From: an uncultured Lachnospiraceae bacterium
GTDB taxonomy: Bacteria > Bacillota > Clostridia > Lachnospirales > Lachnospiraceae
Reading direction: 5' to 3'
Assembly: GCA_900314295.1 (NCBI GenBank)
Contig: OMUU01000010.1
Coordinates: 1-40,974 of the forward strand
DNA length: 40,974 nucleotides
Positions within the stretch are counted from its first letter, which is position 1. Each line of letters starts with the position of its first letter. The notes under the pieces are model-generated. The model was not told the DNA's origin. It ran no database searches and was given only the letters and a program-made list of their open reading frames with translations. Below are positions 24,046 to 32,510 of this stretch, one piece after another. The translations under genes and the position numbers were made by a program.

Positions 24046-25158
24046 ATGAAACTAGGAATCGTAGGACTTCCGAACGTAGGAAAAAGTACTCTGTTTAACG
24101 CACTGACACAGGCCGGCGCAGAAATGGCGAACTATCCGTTCTGTACGATCGACCCGAACGTCGGTGTCGTTCCGGTGCCGGATGAGAGACTGAAGCTGCT
24201 GGGAGATTTCTTCCACTCGAAAAAGGTAACTCCGGCGGTTGTCGAATTCGTCGATATTGCCGGACTGGTGAAGGGTGCATCCAAGGGTGAGGGCCTGGGC
24301 AACCAGTTTCTTGCCAATATCCGGGAGTGCGATGCCATTGTCCATGTGGTCAGATGCTTTGAGGATCCGAACGTAATTCATGTGGATGGCAGTGTGGATC
24401 CGACCAGAGATATCGAGACGATCGATCTTGAGCTGATTTTCGCGGATCTTGAGGTGCTGGAGAGAAGAATCTCGAAGACTACAAAGGCTGCCCGCATCGG
24501 AGATAAGTCTGTGAAGACGGAGCTGGAGATGCTTCTGGCGTTGAAGGCACATCTGGAGGACGGCAAGGATGCGATTTCCTTTGATCTGGAACCTTACAGA
24601 GATGAGGAGAGCGTTTTGACTGCTTTCAATGAGCTGAATCTCCTTACCGCGAAGCCGGTAATCTATGCGGCGAATGTAGCGGAAGATGATCTTGCGGACG
24701 ATGGAGCCTCCAATCCGCATGTTCAGGCAGTGCGTGAATTGGCAAAGGGAAAGAACAGTGAGGTCTTCGTAGTGAGTGCCGAGATCGAGGCCGAGATGTC
24801 GGAGATGAGTGACGAGGATAAGGAAATGTTCCTGGAGGATCTCGGTGTGAAATCATCCGGAATGGACAAGCTGATTCAGGCATCCTACCGCACGCTTGGG
24901 CTGATGAGCTTCCTCACCGGCGGTGAGGATGAAACCCGTGCGTGGACGATCAAGATCGGCACAAAGGCACCGCAGGCGGCCGGTAAGATTCACAGCGATT
25001 TTGAACGTGGCTTCATCAAGGCAGAGGTGATCAATTATCAGGAGCTTCTGGACTGCGGTTCCTATCCGGCAGCCCGTGAAAAAGGGCTGGTCCGCATGGA
25101 GGGCAAGGACTATGTCGTTCAGGACGGAGATGTCATCATCTTCCGGTTTAATGTGTGA
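24046..25158 (+). CDS. ychF: Ribosome-associated ATPase YchF (Obg family)
   Basis: This is a cytoplasmic P-loop ATPase of 370 residues, close to the usual 363-367. G1 is GLPNVGKST (7-15) and G3 is DIAGLVKGASKGEGLGN. The G4 position has N210-V-A-E213 instead of the GTPase NKxD, the signature that gives YchF/OLA1 its preference for ATP. A helical domain follows, then a C-terminal TGS domain (about 280-368) ending VQDGDVIIFRFNV. YchF associates with ribosomes and influences translation and stress responses. AAGGAG lies about 12 bp before the start. It stands alone between its own promoter and a strong terminator. Confidence 0.97.
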   Translation: MKLGIVGLPNVGKSTLFNALTQAGAEMANYPFCTIDPNVGVVPVPDERLKLLGDFFHSKKVTPAVVEFVDIAGLVKGASKGEGLGNQFLANIRECDAIVHVVRCFEDPNVIHVDGSVDPTRDIETIDLELIFADLEVLERRISKTTKAARIGDKSVKTELEMLLALKAHLEDGKDAISFDLEPYRDEESVLTAFNELNLLTAKPVIYAANVAEDDLADDGASNPHVQAVRELAKGKNSEVFVVSAEIEAEMSEMSDEDKEMFLEDLGVKSSGMDKLIQASYRTLGLMSFLTGGEDETRAWTIKIGTKAPQAAGKIHSDFERGFIKAEVINYQELLDCGSYPAAREKGLVRMEGKDYVVQDGDVIIFRFNV

Positions 25159-25204
25159 TGATAATCTTTGGTGACTCGGTGGCGTGAATTTTCACGCGTA
25201 AAGA

Positions 25205-25240
25205 AAAAGGGGCTGTCGCACTAATGCGACGGCCCCTTTT
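25205..25240. terminator. Strong bidirectional terminator after ychF
   Basis: AAAAGGGGCTGTCGCA (25205-25220) pairs with TGCGACGGCCCCTTTT (25225-25240) over a 4-nt loop with one wobble. T runs follow the stem on both strands, so it can end ychF and, from the other side, the histidine kinase operon. Confidence 0.92.
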
Positions 25241-25300
25241 ATCTCGATCATATGCAGATATCCATCTGCGGGATATCATTTTATACAGAAAACACTCATA

Positions 25301-25375
25301 CAATACTTTGTGCCACAAACTGTATAAGCTACGGATTGCTCTGTGCTTCGCACTCCCGCAAACCTACAAGTATGA
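25301..25375 (-). repeat. Family-2 interspersed repeat, copy B
   Basis: This 75-bp copy has the same length as copy A. Shared blocks on the plus strand are TTTGTGCCACAAACTGTATA at 25307-25326, then AGCTACGGATTGC and the GCACTCCCGCA block. It lies 13 bp downstream of the histidine kinase stop codon, just as copy A lies at the end of the LysR gene. Confidence 0.78.
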
Positions 25376-25387
25376 GCACTTCCTTCT

Positions 25388-26800
25388 TCATAGTGTGACT
25401 TGGAAGGAAATATCCGGTTTGGTGTAGGTGACGGAAATTTTTCCATGGTGATTTTCGACGATCTGGTTTGCCATGGAGAGCCCGATGCCGTAGCCGGATT
25501 TTTTGCTGTTGTGGGAGGTGTCCTCACGGTAGAAGCGATCGAAGAAGCGATCGTATCTGACATTTTCCCCTTCCGCATACGTATTCGTGACAGTCAGAAG
25601 AATGCCTCGCCCTCGTGCCCGTGTCTTGAGAGAAACGGAAATGGTCCCGCTGTCGTCGCAGTATTTTACGGCGTTGTCGATCAAGATATTGACAAGTTCG
25701 GGAAGCGCGCGTGGATCGCCGGTTACATGCAGATCCGGAGCAATTTCCGCTTGCAGGGATTTGCCCTGCTGTTCGGCGATGGTGCGATAAGAATCCACGG
25801 ACTCTCTTGCTGCAGCGGACATATCTACATCTTCGGGGTCTTCGAAGGTGGTTTCCTGAATCTTCGCAAGACGGATCAGATTGTTTACGAGACCGGTCAG
25901 GCGTGTGACCTGGTTCCGGATACTGGTGGTCCACTCATTTTTCCCATCGATCATTTCGAGAACCTCCGCGTTTGCGGAGATGACGGCCAGCGGGGTCTTC
26001 AGCTCGTGACCGGCGTTGGTGATAAACTGCTTCTGGCTTTCCATATTCCGGGCAACCGGCTGGACCACCCTTTTGGAAATGAGTGTAACTATAATAAGGA
26101 AGGCGATGGTACAGAAAATGCCGAACATGATGGAGTAACGGGCGAAGGTGCGGACGCTGCGAAATTCGCCGGTAGTATCCATAAAGACCAGGATGGCATT
26201 TCCTTCGGTGCTCTTTTCGCTGAGGTAGGAATACGTCAGTCCGTTATATACAAAGATTCCCTTTTTTCTTGCGGATTTTGCATGGGATTCGGCAAGAGTG
26301 CGGATTTCATCCTCCGTCAGGGAGGAGATGTGATCATCCAGAATACTGCTGACGGCACCGTCCTTATCGAAGATCACAGAAAAATAACGGAGCTGGTAGT
26401 TACTCTCCGGCGTGAGATCGAGATCTTTCTCTGCGGAGTTTCCGTTCGTGTCGGTAAACGACTGCAGAAAGTCGCGGAGACGTTTAAAAAGATCGGTTGA
26501 ATCGGAAGAGGCGTCAGTGCCGGATTGCGGATTTTTTGCGGAAGAGTTTTCCGGAATCGAAACGCTGCTGCCGGAAGAAGCTGTGACCTGGGATTCCCCG
26601 CTCAGATATTTTCGGTAGTCATCTATCGTGATATGGGGAAGTTCACCTCCGTTGTCGGCGATATATTTCAGTTCCCGCTGCACCTCAACGCTTTTCGATC
26701 TGTAGTTGACGATGTTGATCGGGATGATCAGCAGGGATATCAAAATGATTACAGAGAGTGTGGCGTATGTAATGAATTGACGCTGCAGTTTTTTGATCAT
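25388..26800 (-). CDS. Sensor histidine kinase
   Basis: This is a transmembrane kinase of 470 residues. TM1 is near residues 10-33, an extracytoplasmic serine-rich domain runs to about 210, and TM2 (SIMFGIFCTIAFLIIVTLI) is near 225-243. The HisKA domain has H265 in NAGHELKTPLAV, and an HATPase_c domain shows NILIDNAVKYCDD and SGYGIGLSMA. It phosphorylates the OmpR-type regulator encoded just before it. The ATG overlaps the regulator's stop by 4 bp (ATGA at 26800-26797), so translation is coupled. A frame extended by 50 residues upstream would overlap the regulator and is rejected. The signal is unknown. Confidence 0.93.
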   Translation of the reverse strand: MIKKLQRQFITYATLSVIILISLLIIPINIVNYRSKSVEVQRELKYIADNGGELPHITIDDYRKYLSGESQVTASSGSSVSIPENSSAKNPQSGTDASSDSTDLFKRLRDFLQSFTDTNGNSAEKDLDLTPESNYQLRYFSVIFDKDGAVSSILDDHISSLTEDEIRTLAESHAKSARKKGIFVYNGLTYSYLSEKSTEGNAILVFMDTTGEFRSVRTFARYSIMFGIFCTIAFLIIVTLISKRVVQPVARNMESQKQFITNAGHELKTPLAVISANAEVLEMIDGKNEWTTSIRNQVTRLTGLVNNLIRLAKIQETTFEDPEDVDMSAAARESVDSYRTIAEQQGKSLQAEIAPDLHVTGDPRALPELVNILIDNAVKYCDDSGTISVSLKTRARGRGILLTVTNTYAEGENVRYDRFFDRFYREDTSHNSKKSGYGIGLSMANQIVENHHGKISVTYTKPDISFQVTL

Positions 26801-27480
26801 TCTGTATCTGCCTTTCGTTTTTCCAGTCGATAGCTTCCGCCCCGGTTGCCGGTGATTATCAGGTCTGCCTCTATGGCGTCCAGCTTGTTGCGCAGATAGG
26901 AAATGTACATCCAGACAAGCTCCGGTTCTGCGTCCGGGGTGTCTTTCCATACGTGTTCCAAAAGCTCCTGCGTCGTCAGGTCTTTTTCCGGATTGAGCAT
27001 AAAAAATTCCATCATTTTTGCCTCTTTGCTTGCAAGACGTATGGAATTCCGGCTGGAGAGTTCCTGTTCCGCGGTATTCAGGGTGACAGAGCCGACGTTC
27101 AGCTGTCTGGGCGTATAGGAATCGCTGCGTCTTGTCTGAGAACGGATGCGGGCGAGCAGCTCGCCCATGGCAAAGGGCTTCGTCAGATAGTCGTCGGCTC
27201 CGGCGTCCAGACCGGTGATTCGGTCGTCAATTTCGGATTTGGCGGTAAGCATGATGACGGGAGTGACATTCCCGTGGCTTCGGAGCTGCTTCAGTGCCTC
27301 GATTCCGTCCATTTTTGGCATCATGATATCAAAGATCATACAGTCATAGGAATTTTGAAGCGCTTTTTGTAGAGCCGCTTCGCCGTCAAAAACGGCATCT
27401 GTTTCATATCCGGAATGTGTCAGGACCGCCACAAGCGCTCTTGACAGGTCTTCTTCATCTTCAGCAAGCAGTAGTTTCAT
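26797..27480 (-). CDS. OmpR/PhoB-family response regulator
   Basis: This is a DNA-binding regulator of 227 residues. The receiver domain has acidic E7-D8-E9, phosphoacceptor D51 in MIFDIMMP, T78 in MLTAKS and K100 in YLTKPFAMGEL. The C-terminal winged helix (about 130-225) has LTTQELLEHVWKD and VWMYISYLRNKL. GAGGAG lies 6 bp before the start. It is the first gene of the regulator-kinase pair; the 76-bp gap to the RelQ gene upstream shows no obvious terminator, so read-through from the CYTH-RelQ genes is possible. Confidence 0.94.
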   Translation of the reverse strand: MKLLLAEDEEDLSRALVAVLTHSGYETDAVFDGEAALQKALQNSYDCMIFDIMMPKMDGIEALKQLRSHGNVTPVIMLTAKSEIDDRITGLDAGADDYLTKPFAMGELLARIRSQTRRSDSYTPRQLNVGSVTLNTAEQELSSRNSIRLASKEAKMMEFFMLNPEKDLTTQELLEHVWKDTPDAEPELVWMYISYLRNKLDAIEADLIITGNRGGSYRLEKRKADTE

Positions 27481-27556
27481 GGTAACTCCTCTCTAGACAT
27501 ATTTATACATACTCTACAAGAAACCATTCTGGGCTTTAGAATAGATCGGGCGGGTC

Positions 27557-28270
27557 TCACGGTTCTTCTGAATGCGTCTGTTCGGTCTTACTGTTCTCGT
27601 TAATCAGATTGCGGATCGTCTGCATGGAGACGTCGCAGGAGGCGAGCTCATCGGCGCATCGTTTCAGTTCTGTCGTGATTATTTTTTCATTGGAGATGCT
27701 GTGTTTGTATTTTAATTGGTGTTCCAGGCTGGCCCACATGTCCATAGCGATGGTTCGCAGCTGGATTTCTACAAAGTAGTGTCCGGGATTGCGGCCCAGC
27801 ACGTCTTCATAAGGAACGGTGAGTTCCAGAATCATGTGATAGCTCCGGTATCCGTTTGGCTTGGCGTGCCGGATATAGTCCTTCTCTTTTCTTACCGTGA
27901 CATCCGGGAAGGATTTCAGATAATCGATGATGGAATATATATCATCGATGAAACGGGTGACGATGCGCAGGCCGATCGAGTCTGTTATGATATGCAAGGC
28001 CGATTCGGGTGTTTGCGGAAGTCCCTTCCGGTCACATTTTTCGCGCATACTGGCCTCGCTTTTAATCCGAGCGTTCAGATGCTCATAGATGCCGTCTCCG
28101 GTCTCTTCCTTTATTCTTTCATTATGCGCGGTGATTCTTCCGGTTATCTCCTGCATGACCGAATCTAATGTGTCCTTGTATTTTCCGTATATGGACGTTT
28201 CCGGAGCTGACGCAGCGGAAGAAACGGGGGCTGCTTCCGGAATTCCCGGGCGGATATCCTTTTTTTCCAT
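27557..28270 (-). CDS. Small alarmone synthetase, RelQ-type (p)ppGpp synthetase
   Basis: This protein of 237 residues has only the RelA/SpoT synthetase domain, with no hydrolase and no ACT/TGS domains. It is therefore a small alarmone synthetase like YjbM/RelQ. Recognisable stretches are HLNARIKSEASMREKC, DSIGLRIVTRF, the substrate loop DYIRHAKPNGYRSYH and VEIQLRTIAMDMWASLEHQL. It transfers pyrophosphate from ATP to GDP or GTP, making ppGpp or pppGpp in the cytoplasm. The first 25 residues are alanine- and proline-rich and form an extra low-complexity N-terminus; a poorly conserved tail ends TEQTHSEEP. AAGGAG is 7 bp upstream. The CYTH gene ends only 3 bp before it. Confidence 0.92.
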   Translation of the reverse strand: MEKKDIRPGIPEAAPVSSAASAPETSIYGKYKDTLDSVMQEITGRITAHNERIKEETGDGIYEHLNARIKSEASMREKCDRKGLPQTPESALHIITDSIGLRIVTRFIDDIYSIIDYLKSFPDVTVRKEKDYIRHAKPNGYRSYHMILELTVPYEDVLGRNPGHYFVEIQLRTIAMDMWASLEHQLKYKHSISNEKIITTELKRCADELASCDVSMQTIRNLINENSKTEQTHSEEP

Positions 28271-28273
28271 TTG

Positions 28274-28783
28274 TTACTCCTTTGTTCTTTCTTCGGGCTG
28301 CCTTGTCTGCATCCAGTAAGCGCCCATGCTTTGTCCGGGTTTGCCGGTAACCTCGTCATTCAGATATTCCGTAAGACTGACACCGGCAGGATTCCATGCG
28401 TTGGCTTCCGACACGGATTCGTACTCGATCTCCGCATACCAGAACTCGGTAGGCTGCCCTTCGTCTACATGGTTCACCTCGAGATGGCTGCCGTCGGGGA
28501 GCAGATAGGTGCGTCTGACCTTTGGAATCAGCGGAAGCGCGATCAGATCCTCCAGCTGACGGAAGATTTCCGCGGTAATGGGGAACTCAATTTCTTTTCT
28601 CGCCAGTCCGCCTCCGGATTTGAAACAGAGAATAAATTCCGTTTTGCCATTCACCATGGCTTCTTCCCGGATGCGTACCGTCGGATATACGGAAATGTAT
28701 CCCTGCCTCATATTCTGCTCAAAGAGGATGGGAAAATCTATCTCCGGCCATCCCTTTACCATCCATTTACGTTCAATTTCCAT
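28274..28783 (-). CDS. CYTH-domain protein (triphosphate-binding)
   Basis: This protein of 169 residues opens with the EIERKW signature of the CYTH superfamily (class IV adenylate cyclase / thiamine triphosphatase / inorganic triphosphatase fold). The alternating charged strands VRIREEAMV, FILCFKSGGG, RKEIEFPIT and EVNHVDEGQ build the tunnel that binds triphosphate. Bacterial members mostly hydrolyse tripolyphosphate. The ATG at 28783 is preferred over one five codons upstream because GGGAGG lies 6 bp before it and because the signature belongs at the extreme N-terminus. It heads a minus-strand operon with a RelQ-type synthetase; this may link polyphosphate or nucleotide triphosphate levels to alarmone production, but that is inference. 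Confidence 0.9.
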   Translation of the reverse strand: MEIERKWMVKGWPEIDFPILFEQNMRQGYISVYPTVRIREEAMVNGKTEFILCFKSGGGLARKEIEFPITAEIFRQLEDLIALPLIPKVRRTYLLPDGSHLEVNHVDEGQPTEFWYAEIEYESVSEANAWNPAGVSLTEYLNDEVTGKPGQSMGAYWMQTRQPEERTKE

Positions 28784-28811
28784 AAGAGCCTCCCTCATTT
28801 TTCCTTTTGGT

Positions 28812-28840
28812 TTTATACAAAGGATAGCATAAGATTGTAA
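28812..28840 (-). promoter_or_regulatory. Promoter of the CYTH-RelQ operon
   Basis: On the minus strand TTACAA (28840-28835) and TATAAA (28817-28812) are separated by 17 bp, about 29 bp before the CYTH start codon. The spacing and boxes fit a housekeeping promoter. Confidence 0.65.
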
Positions 28841-28952
28841 TCATTGTGTGATAAATTGAATTGAAATCGCAAGAAGCATGTGCTATCGTATGAATGCTTG
28901 CTGTATAAGCTCTTCAAAAATGCAGAAGGACTCGTCGCACGCGAAGCGCGCG

Positions 28953-29038
28953 TAAGAGGCTGAATGCGAATACCTATTAGCGGCAAGAAAGCTGCTAAGA
29001 GGCTGAATGCGAATACCTGTTAGTGGCACGGAAGTTGC
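28953..29038. repeat. Tandem 43-bp direct repeat within a family-2 region
   Basis: Units 28953-28995 and 28996-29038 match at about 38 of 43 positions; both contain AAGAGGCTGAATGCGAATAC and a TTAGnGGCA block. The second unit runs into the family-2 element at 29011, so it appears that the left end of that element has been duplicated. Just upstream, CTGTATAAGCT (near 28911) resembles the inverse end of the same family. The 324-bp gap 28799-29122 is thus mostly repeat DNA. Confidence 0.75.
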
Positions 29039-29090
29039 GAAACAGCTTTCGTGACGCGGGGACTTATACAGTTTGCGGCACGATGGATTG
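29011..29090 (+). repeat. Family-2 interspersed repeat, copy E
   Basis: It starts GAATACCTGT, contains CTTATACAGTTTGCGGCAC and ends near GGATTG, the same block order as copy A read on the minus strand, with diverged middle and right end. It lies directly upstream of the murT gene, ending 33 bp before its start. Confidence 0.65.
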
Positions 29091-29122
29091 TATGGATATT
29101 TACATAATAAGGAAGATTTTAT

Positions 29123-30586
29123 ATGTCCAATAAGATAAAAACCATGCTTGCCGTCGGCGCGTGTAAGGCGTCGAGGTCGGCACTGCGTCTGCTGCATCGG
29201 GGAGGTACAACGACTCCGGGGCGGATGGCGATGAAATTTGACAGAAATATCCTGGAGACGGTTTCGCAGGGGATGGATATCATTGTCGTTACCGGAACAA
29301 ACGGGAAGACGACGACCTCAAATATGATCGAGCATGCACTCTCGGGTACCGGTCGGGACGTTCTGGCCAACAAGTCGGGGGCAAATCTGCTCCCGGGTGT
29401 AACAGCGGAATTTACGTCAAACGCAACCGCCTTCGGAAAGCCGAAGAAGCATTTTGCGGTGATCGAGTGTGATGAGGGTGCCCTGAAGCAGGTTGTTCCG
29501 AGGATTCATCCGAAGGTCATCGTGGTGACGAATCTGTTCCGGGATCAGCTGGACCGGTACGGAGAGGTTATGCATACACTGGAGGAGATCCGCAAGGGAA
29601 TCAAGATGGTTCCGGATGCGGTGCTCTGCCTGAATGCGGATGATTCCCTTACGGCCTCCCTGGCCCTGGATGTCCCGAACAAGGTTACGTATTTCGGCAT
29701 CGATTGTCCGATCGGGGAGCAGAAAAACGTCGAGATCTCCGACGCCAGATACTGCATCCGCTGCGGAACAGAATATGAATATGATTACCACACCTACGCC
29801 CATCTTGGCGGGTTCCGCTGTCCGAAATGCGGATATCGGCGGATTCGCCCGTCGGTTGCGGTGACGGAGATCGAGAAGGTGTCCTCGTCCGGAAGTGTAG
29901 TGCGGATGCGGTTCGGAGAGGATGGAAACAGAAATGCCGGAGGAGCGGAGGACCGTGATGGCTCTTTAGAGAATGTTGGGCCGGGATGCCGTATACCTTC
30001 CGCTGAGACAGAGCGGGAGGTGACGATCGGTCTGCCGGCTGTCTACAATATTTATAATGGTGTGGCCGCAATCGCCGCGTACCAGGCGGCAGGATTTGAC
30101 CGGGAGGAGGTTATTGCTTCTCTGGCGGATGTACACAGCAGCTTTGGCAGAATGGAAACCTTCCGTCTGGGCGAAGTCCCGATCCAGATGATCCTGGTAA
30201 AAAATCCGGCCGGCTGCAACCAGGCGCTTTCCTATCTGGCGGGTCTGGGTGAGGATTATCAGGCGGTGTTCTGTCTGAATGACCGGACGGCGGACGGACA
30301 TGATATCTCCTGGATCTGGGATGCGGATTTTGAAAAGGTATGCAGAGGTCCGCATCTGAAGCATGCGTACGTACTGGGCGACAGGGCGGACGACATGTGT
30401 CTGCGGTTGAAGTATGCAGACGCAGAGGAGGCGGATATTGAAAAGGTGCAGGATAACGCTGCGCTGATTGAAAAGCTGAAGAAAAGCTCGGTTCCGGTAT
30501 TTATTCTTCCGAATTACACCTCCATGCTTTCTCTTCGGGCGGCGCTCGGAGCGATTACCGGAAAACAGGAATTCTGGAAAGGCTGA
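29123..30586 (+). CDS. murT: Lipid II isoglutaminyl synthase subunit MurT
   Basis: This Mur-ligase-like protein of 487 residues, with GatD, amidates the alpha-carboxyl of D-Glu in lipid II to D-isoglutamine. It has an ATP loop TGTNGKTTTS (K62), the Mur ligase central domain, a Cys4 zinc ribbon inserted at C211, C214, C233 and C236, and the MurT-specific C-terminal domain (DUF1727) with DGHDISWIWDADF, which carries the catalytic aspartate of the family. An acidic, glycine-rich stretch near 268-295 is a likely flexible loop and longer than I expect. AAGGAAG is 8 bp before the ATG. GatD follows after 14 bp, so the pair is an operon. Confidence 0.95.
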   Translation: MSNKIKTMLAVGACKASRSALRLLHRGGTTTPGRMAMKFDRNILETVSQGMDIIVVTGTNGKTTTSNMIEHALSGTGRDVLANKSGANLLPGVTAEFTSNATAFGKPKKHFAVIECDEGALKQVVPRIHPKVIVVTNLFRDQLDRYGEVMHTLEEIRKGIKMVPDAVLCLNADDSLTASLALDVPNKVTYFGIDCPIGEQKNVEISDARYCIRCGTEYEYDYHTYAHLGGFRCPKCGYRRIRPSVAVTEIEKVSSSGSVVRMRFGEDGNRNAGGAEDRDGSLENVGPGCRIPSAETEREVTIGLPAVYNIYNGVAAIAAYQAAGFDREEVIASLADVHSSFGRMETFRLGEVPIQMILVKNPAGCNQALSYLAGLGEDYQAVFCLNDRTADGHDISWIWDADFEKVCRGPHLKHAYVLGDRADDMCLRLKYADAEEADIEKVQDNAALIEKLKKSSVPVFILPNYTSMLSLRAALGAITGKQEFWKG

Positions 30587-30600
30587 CGGGGAGGACTTGT

Positions 30601-31356
30601 ATGAGTGAATTAAAAATCTGTCACCTCTATCCGGAGGTGCTGAATCTGTACGGCGACCGCGGAAATATCCGCTGTATGCAGAAACGGCTGGAGTGGAGAG
30701 GTATAGACGCGAAAATTACACGGGTCGGACTCGGAGACCGGACGGATCTGTCCGATTTTGATCTTTTCTTCATCGGAGGAGGCCAGGATTTTGAACAGGA
30801 GGTGCTGCTGGAGGATCTCAAGGCCGGAAAGGCGGATTCCATCCGGTCGGCGATTGAAGACGGCAAGACCTTTCTGTGCATCTGCGGCGGATACCAGATG
30901 TTGGGGCATTATTATGAGACCTATGATGGGGTGAAGTGTGAATTCCTCGGAGCAGTCGACTTCTACACAAAGGGCGGAAATGTCAGAATGATTGATAATT
31001 ATGCGTTCCGGCTGAGCGAGGAATCCGGAGGGAGCACGGTGGTAGGCTTTGAGAACCACAGCGGCAGAACGTATCTCGGGGAAGGTGTAAAACCGCTTGG
31101 AACCATCCTGAAGGGGTACGGCAATAACGGGGAGGATCAGACGGAGGGCGTCCGTTATCGAAACGTGTTCGGCTCTTACAGTCATGGGCCGATTTTGCCG
31201 AAGAACCCTGAATTTTGCGATTTTCTGCTGAAGACATCACTGGAACGCAAATATGGCTGCTTTGATCTGGAGCCCCTGGGGGATGCCTTCGAGAAACAGG
31301 CACATGACAGTGTTCTGGCGAATGTGATGGCCGGAACTGCCGGAAAAGACGACTGA
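30601..31356 (+). CDS. gatD: Lipid II isoglutaminyl synthase glutaminase subunit GatD
   Basis: This class I glutamine amidotransferase-like protein has 251 residues (CobB/CobQ-type triad). The catalytic cysteine is C95 in CICGGYQMLG and the histidine H195 in GSYSHGPILPKNP. It hydrolyses glutamine and passes ammonia to MurT for lipid II amidation at the inner face of the membrane. The gene starts 14 bp after murT, with GGGGAGG upstream. The third triad residue is contributed by MurT, as the family arrangement predicts. Confidence 0.95.
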   Translation: MSELKICHLYPEVLNLYGDRGNIRCMQKRLEWRGIDAKITRVGLGDRTDLSDFDLFFIGGGQDFEQEVLLEDLKAGKADSIRSAIEDGKTFLCICGGYQMLGHYYETYDGVKCEFLGAVDFYTKGGNVRMIDNYAFRLSEESGGSTVVGFENHSGRTYLGEGVKPLGTILKGYGNNGEDQTEGVRYRNVFGSYSHGPILPKNPEFCDFLLKTSLERKYGCFDLEPLGDAFEKQAHDSVLANVMAGTAGKDD

Positions 31357-31370
31357 ATACAGGTATATTT

Positions 31371-32270
31371 ATGCAGGAGAAGAAACTGAAAATTGAAAAC
31401 CTTGCCATGCGGATCTCTTTTCTGGGAACGGTCGGCTTTGCTGCCGCGGAGTTCCTGATCTTTTTGATCGCAGGATCCCGGGCGGTCTTGATGGATTTCA
31501 TCTTCGATTTCGTCGACGTGATCCTGATCGGCCCGCTGATGGTGCTGATCCCATATCTGTATAAGCCTGCCTCGGAGCGTCATCCTTACGGATACGGACA
31601 GGTGGAATCTCTGTTTATTATTATGAAATACCTGGCGCTGGTGGTGGTTGACATCAGCCTTCTCTATGACAATGTTGTGACGGTTATCCATGGCGGGCAC
31701 ACGATCAATGCGGGCACCGTTTTTGTCTATGAGATGATCTCGAGTATCGGGACGCTCGCAATGTGCCTGGTTCTCAGATATCTGAGCCGCAAATACGAAT
31801 CCATGATCATTGAAGCAGAGATTTTCTCCTGGAAGATTTATGTTTATACCAGTGCGGGACTTGCACTGGCCTTTCTTCTGGCTATATTTCTCAAAAGCAC
31901 CTCGTTCGCTTTTGTGATTCCTTACATGGACCCGGTAATCGCTTCCGTGATGGCCGTTGTATTGATTATACGTCCCATTCGCGAAATTATAGCCAATACC
32001 CGGAATCTGCTGCTTTTTTCGGCACCCCCGGAGACGGTAGAAGAGGTGCGGGCGGTAGCGGAAGAGGAACTGCGGAAATACTCCTGTGAAATCAGCTTCC
32101 TGGAGGTGATACAGACAGGCCGGAAAACCTGGGTAGAGATTTACATCGACAGTGAATCGGAGGTGGTTATTCTCCGGCATCTGCATCTGATCAGAGATGC
32201 AATCCGCGAGAGACTTAAGGGGAAGTTCGATCAGTACTATGTGGAGCTGATCCCGGATATCCCGAATTAA
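31371..32270 (+). CDS. Cation diffusion facilitator-like transporter
   Basis: This protein of 299 residues has about six membrane helices and a C-terminal cytoplasmic domain (about 220-299), as in CDF divalent-metal exporters. The metal-site aspartates in TM2 are D42 and D46 (DxxxD), and the loop HPYGYGQVE is the family signature. The second HxxxD motif expected in TM5 is replaced by EAEIFSWKIYVY, so metal preference may differ or the site may be degenerate. It starts 14 bp after gatD but with only a weak ribosome site (ACAGGT). A terminator follows at 32315, ending the murT-gatD-transporter unit. Confidence 0.82.
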   Translation: MQEKKLKIENLAMRISFLGTVGFAAAEFLIFLIAGSRAVLMDFIFDFVDVILIGPLMVLIPYLYKPASERHPYGYGQVESLFIIMKYLALVVVDISLLYDNVVTVIHGGHTINAGTVFVYEMISSIGTLAMCLVLRYLSRKYESMIIEAEIFSWKIYVYTSAGLALAFLLAIFLKSTSFAFVIPYMDPVIASVMAVVLIIRPIREIIANTRNLLLFSAPPETVEEVRAVAEEELRKYSCEISFLEVIQTGRKTWVEIYIDSESEVVILRHLHLIRDAIRERLKGKFDQYYVELIPDIPN

Positions 32271-32314
32271 CGGAAAGTGATGACTGAAACAGAATCAAAT
32301 CGCACAAGTGCCAG

Positions 32315-32343
32315 ACCGGTCCTCCATTCGGGACCGGTTTTTT
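32315..32343 (+). terminator. Terminator before the division cluster
   Basis: ACCGGTCC (32315-32322) pairs with GGACCGGT (32331-32338) over an 8-nt loop, followed by a T run (32338-32343). Confidence 0.9.
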
Positions 32344-32367
32344 CACAGAAATTTTCGCGAAAATCGG

Positions 32368-32396
32368 TTGATTTTTGAGGGGGCTGAGACTAAAAT
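32368..32396 (+). promoter_or_regulatory. Promoter of the mraZ operon
   Basis: TTGATT (32368-32373), a 17-bp spacer and TAAAAT (32391-32396) form a good housekeeping promoter immediately upstream of the MraZ box. The transcript leader would be about 108 nt. Confidence 0.7.
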
Positions 32397-32407
32397 GGGA
32401 ACATAGG

Positions 32408-32442
32408 TGGTGATTTGTGGTGAATAGTGGTAGAAAATGGAG
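32408..32442 (+). promoter_or_regulatory. MraZ box: four TGGNN repeats at 10-bp spacing
   Basis: TGGTG, TGGTG, TGGTA and TGGAG start at 32408, 32418, 32428 and 32438, exactly 10 bp apart. MraZ is known to bind tandem TGGNN repeats separated by 5 nt and to repress its own operon. A further TGGGA lies at 32396, off register. The site overlaps the start of transcription predicted from the promoter at 32368. Confidence 0.85.
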
Positions 32443-32510
32443 ACCAGAACGCTTCACGGGGAGGAAGTGGAGGATTCTCCGCCACAGTCACAAATGAGGT
32501 TGATGTTTCT

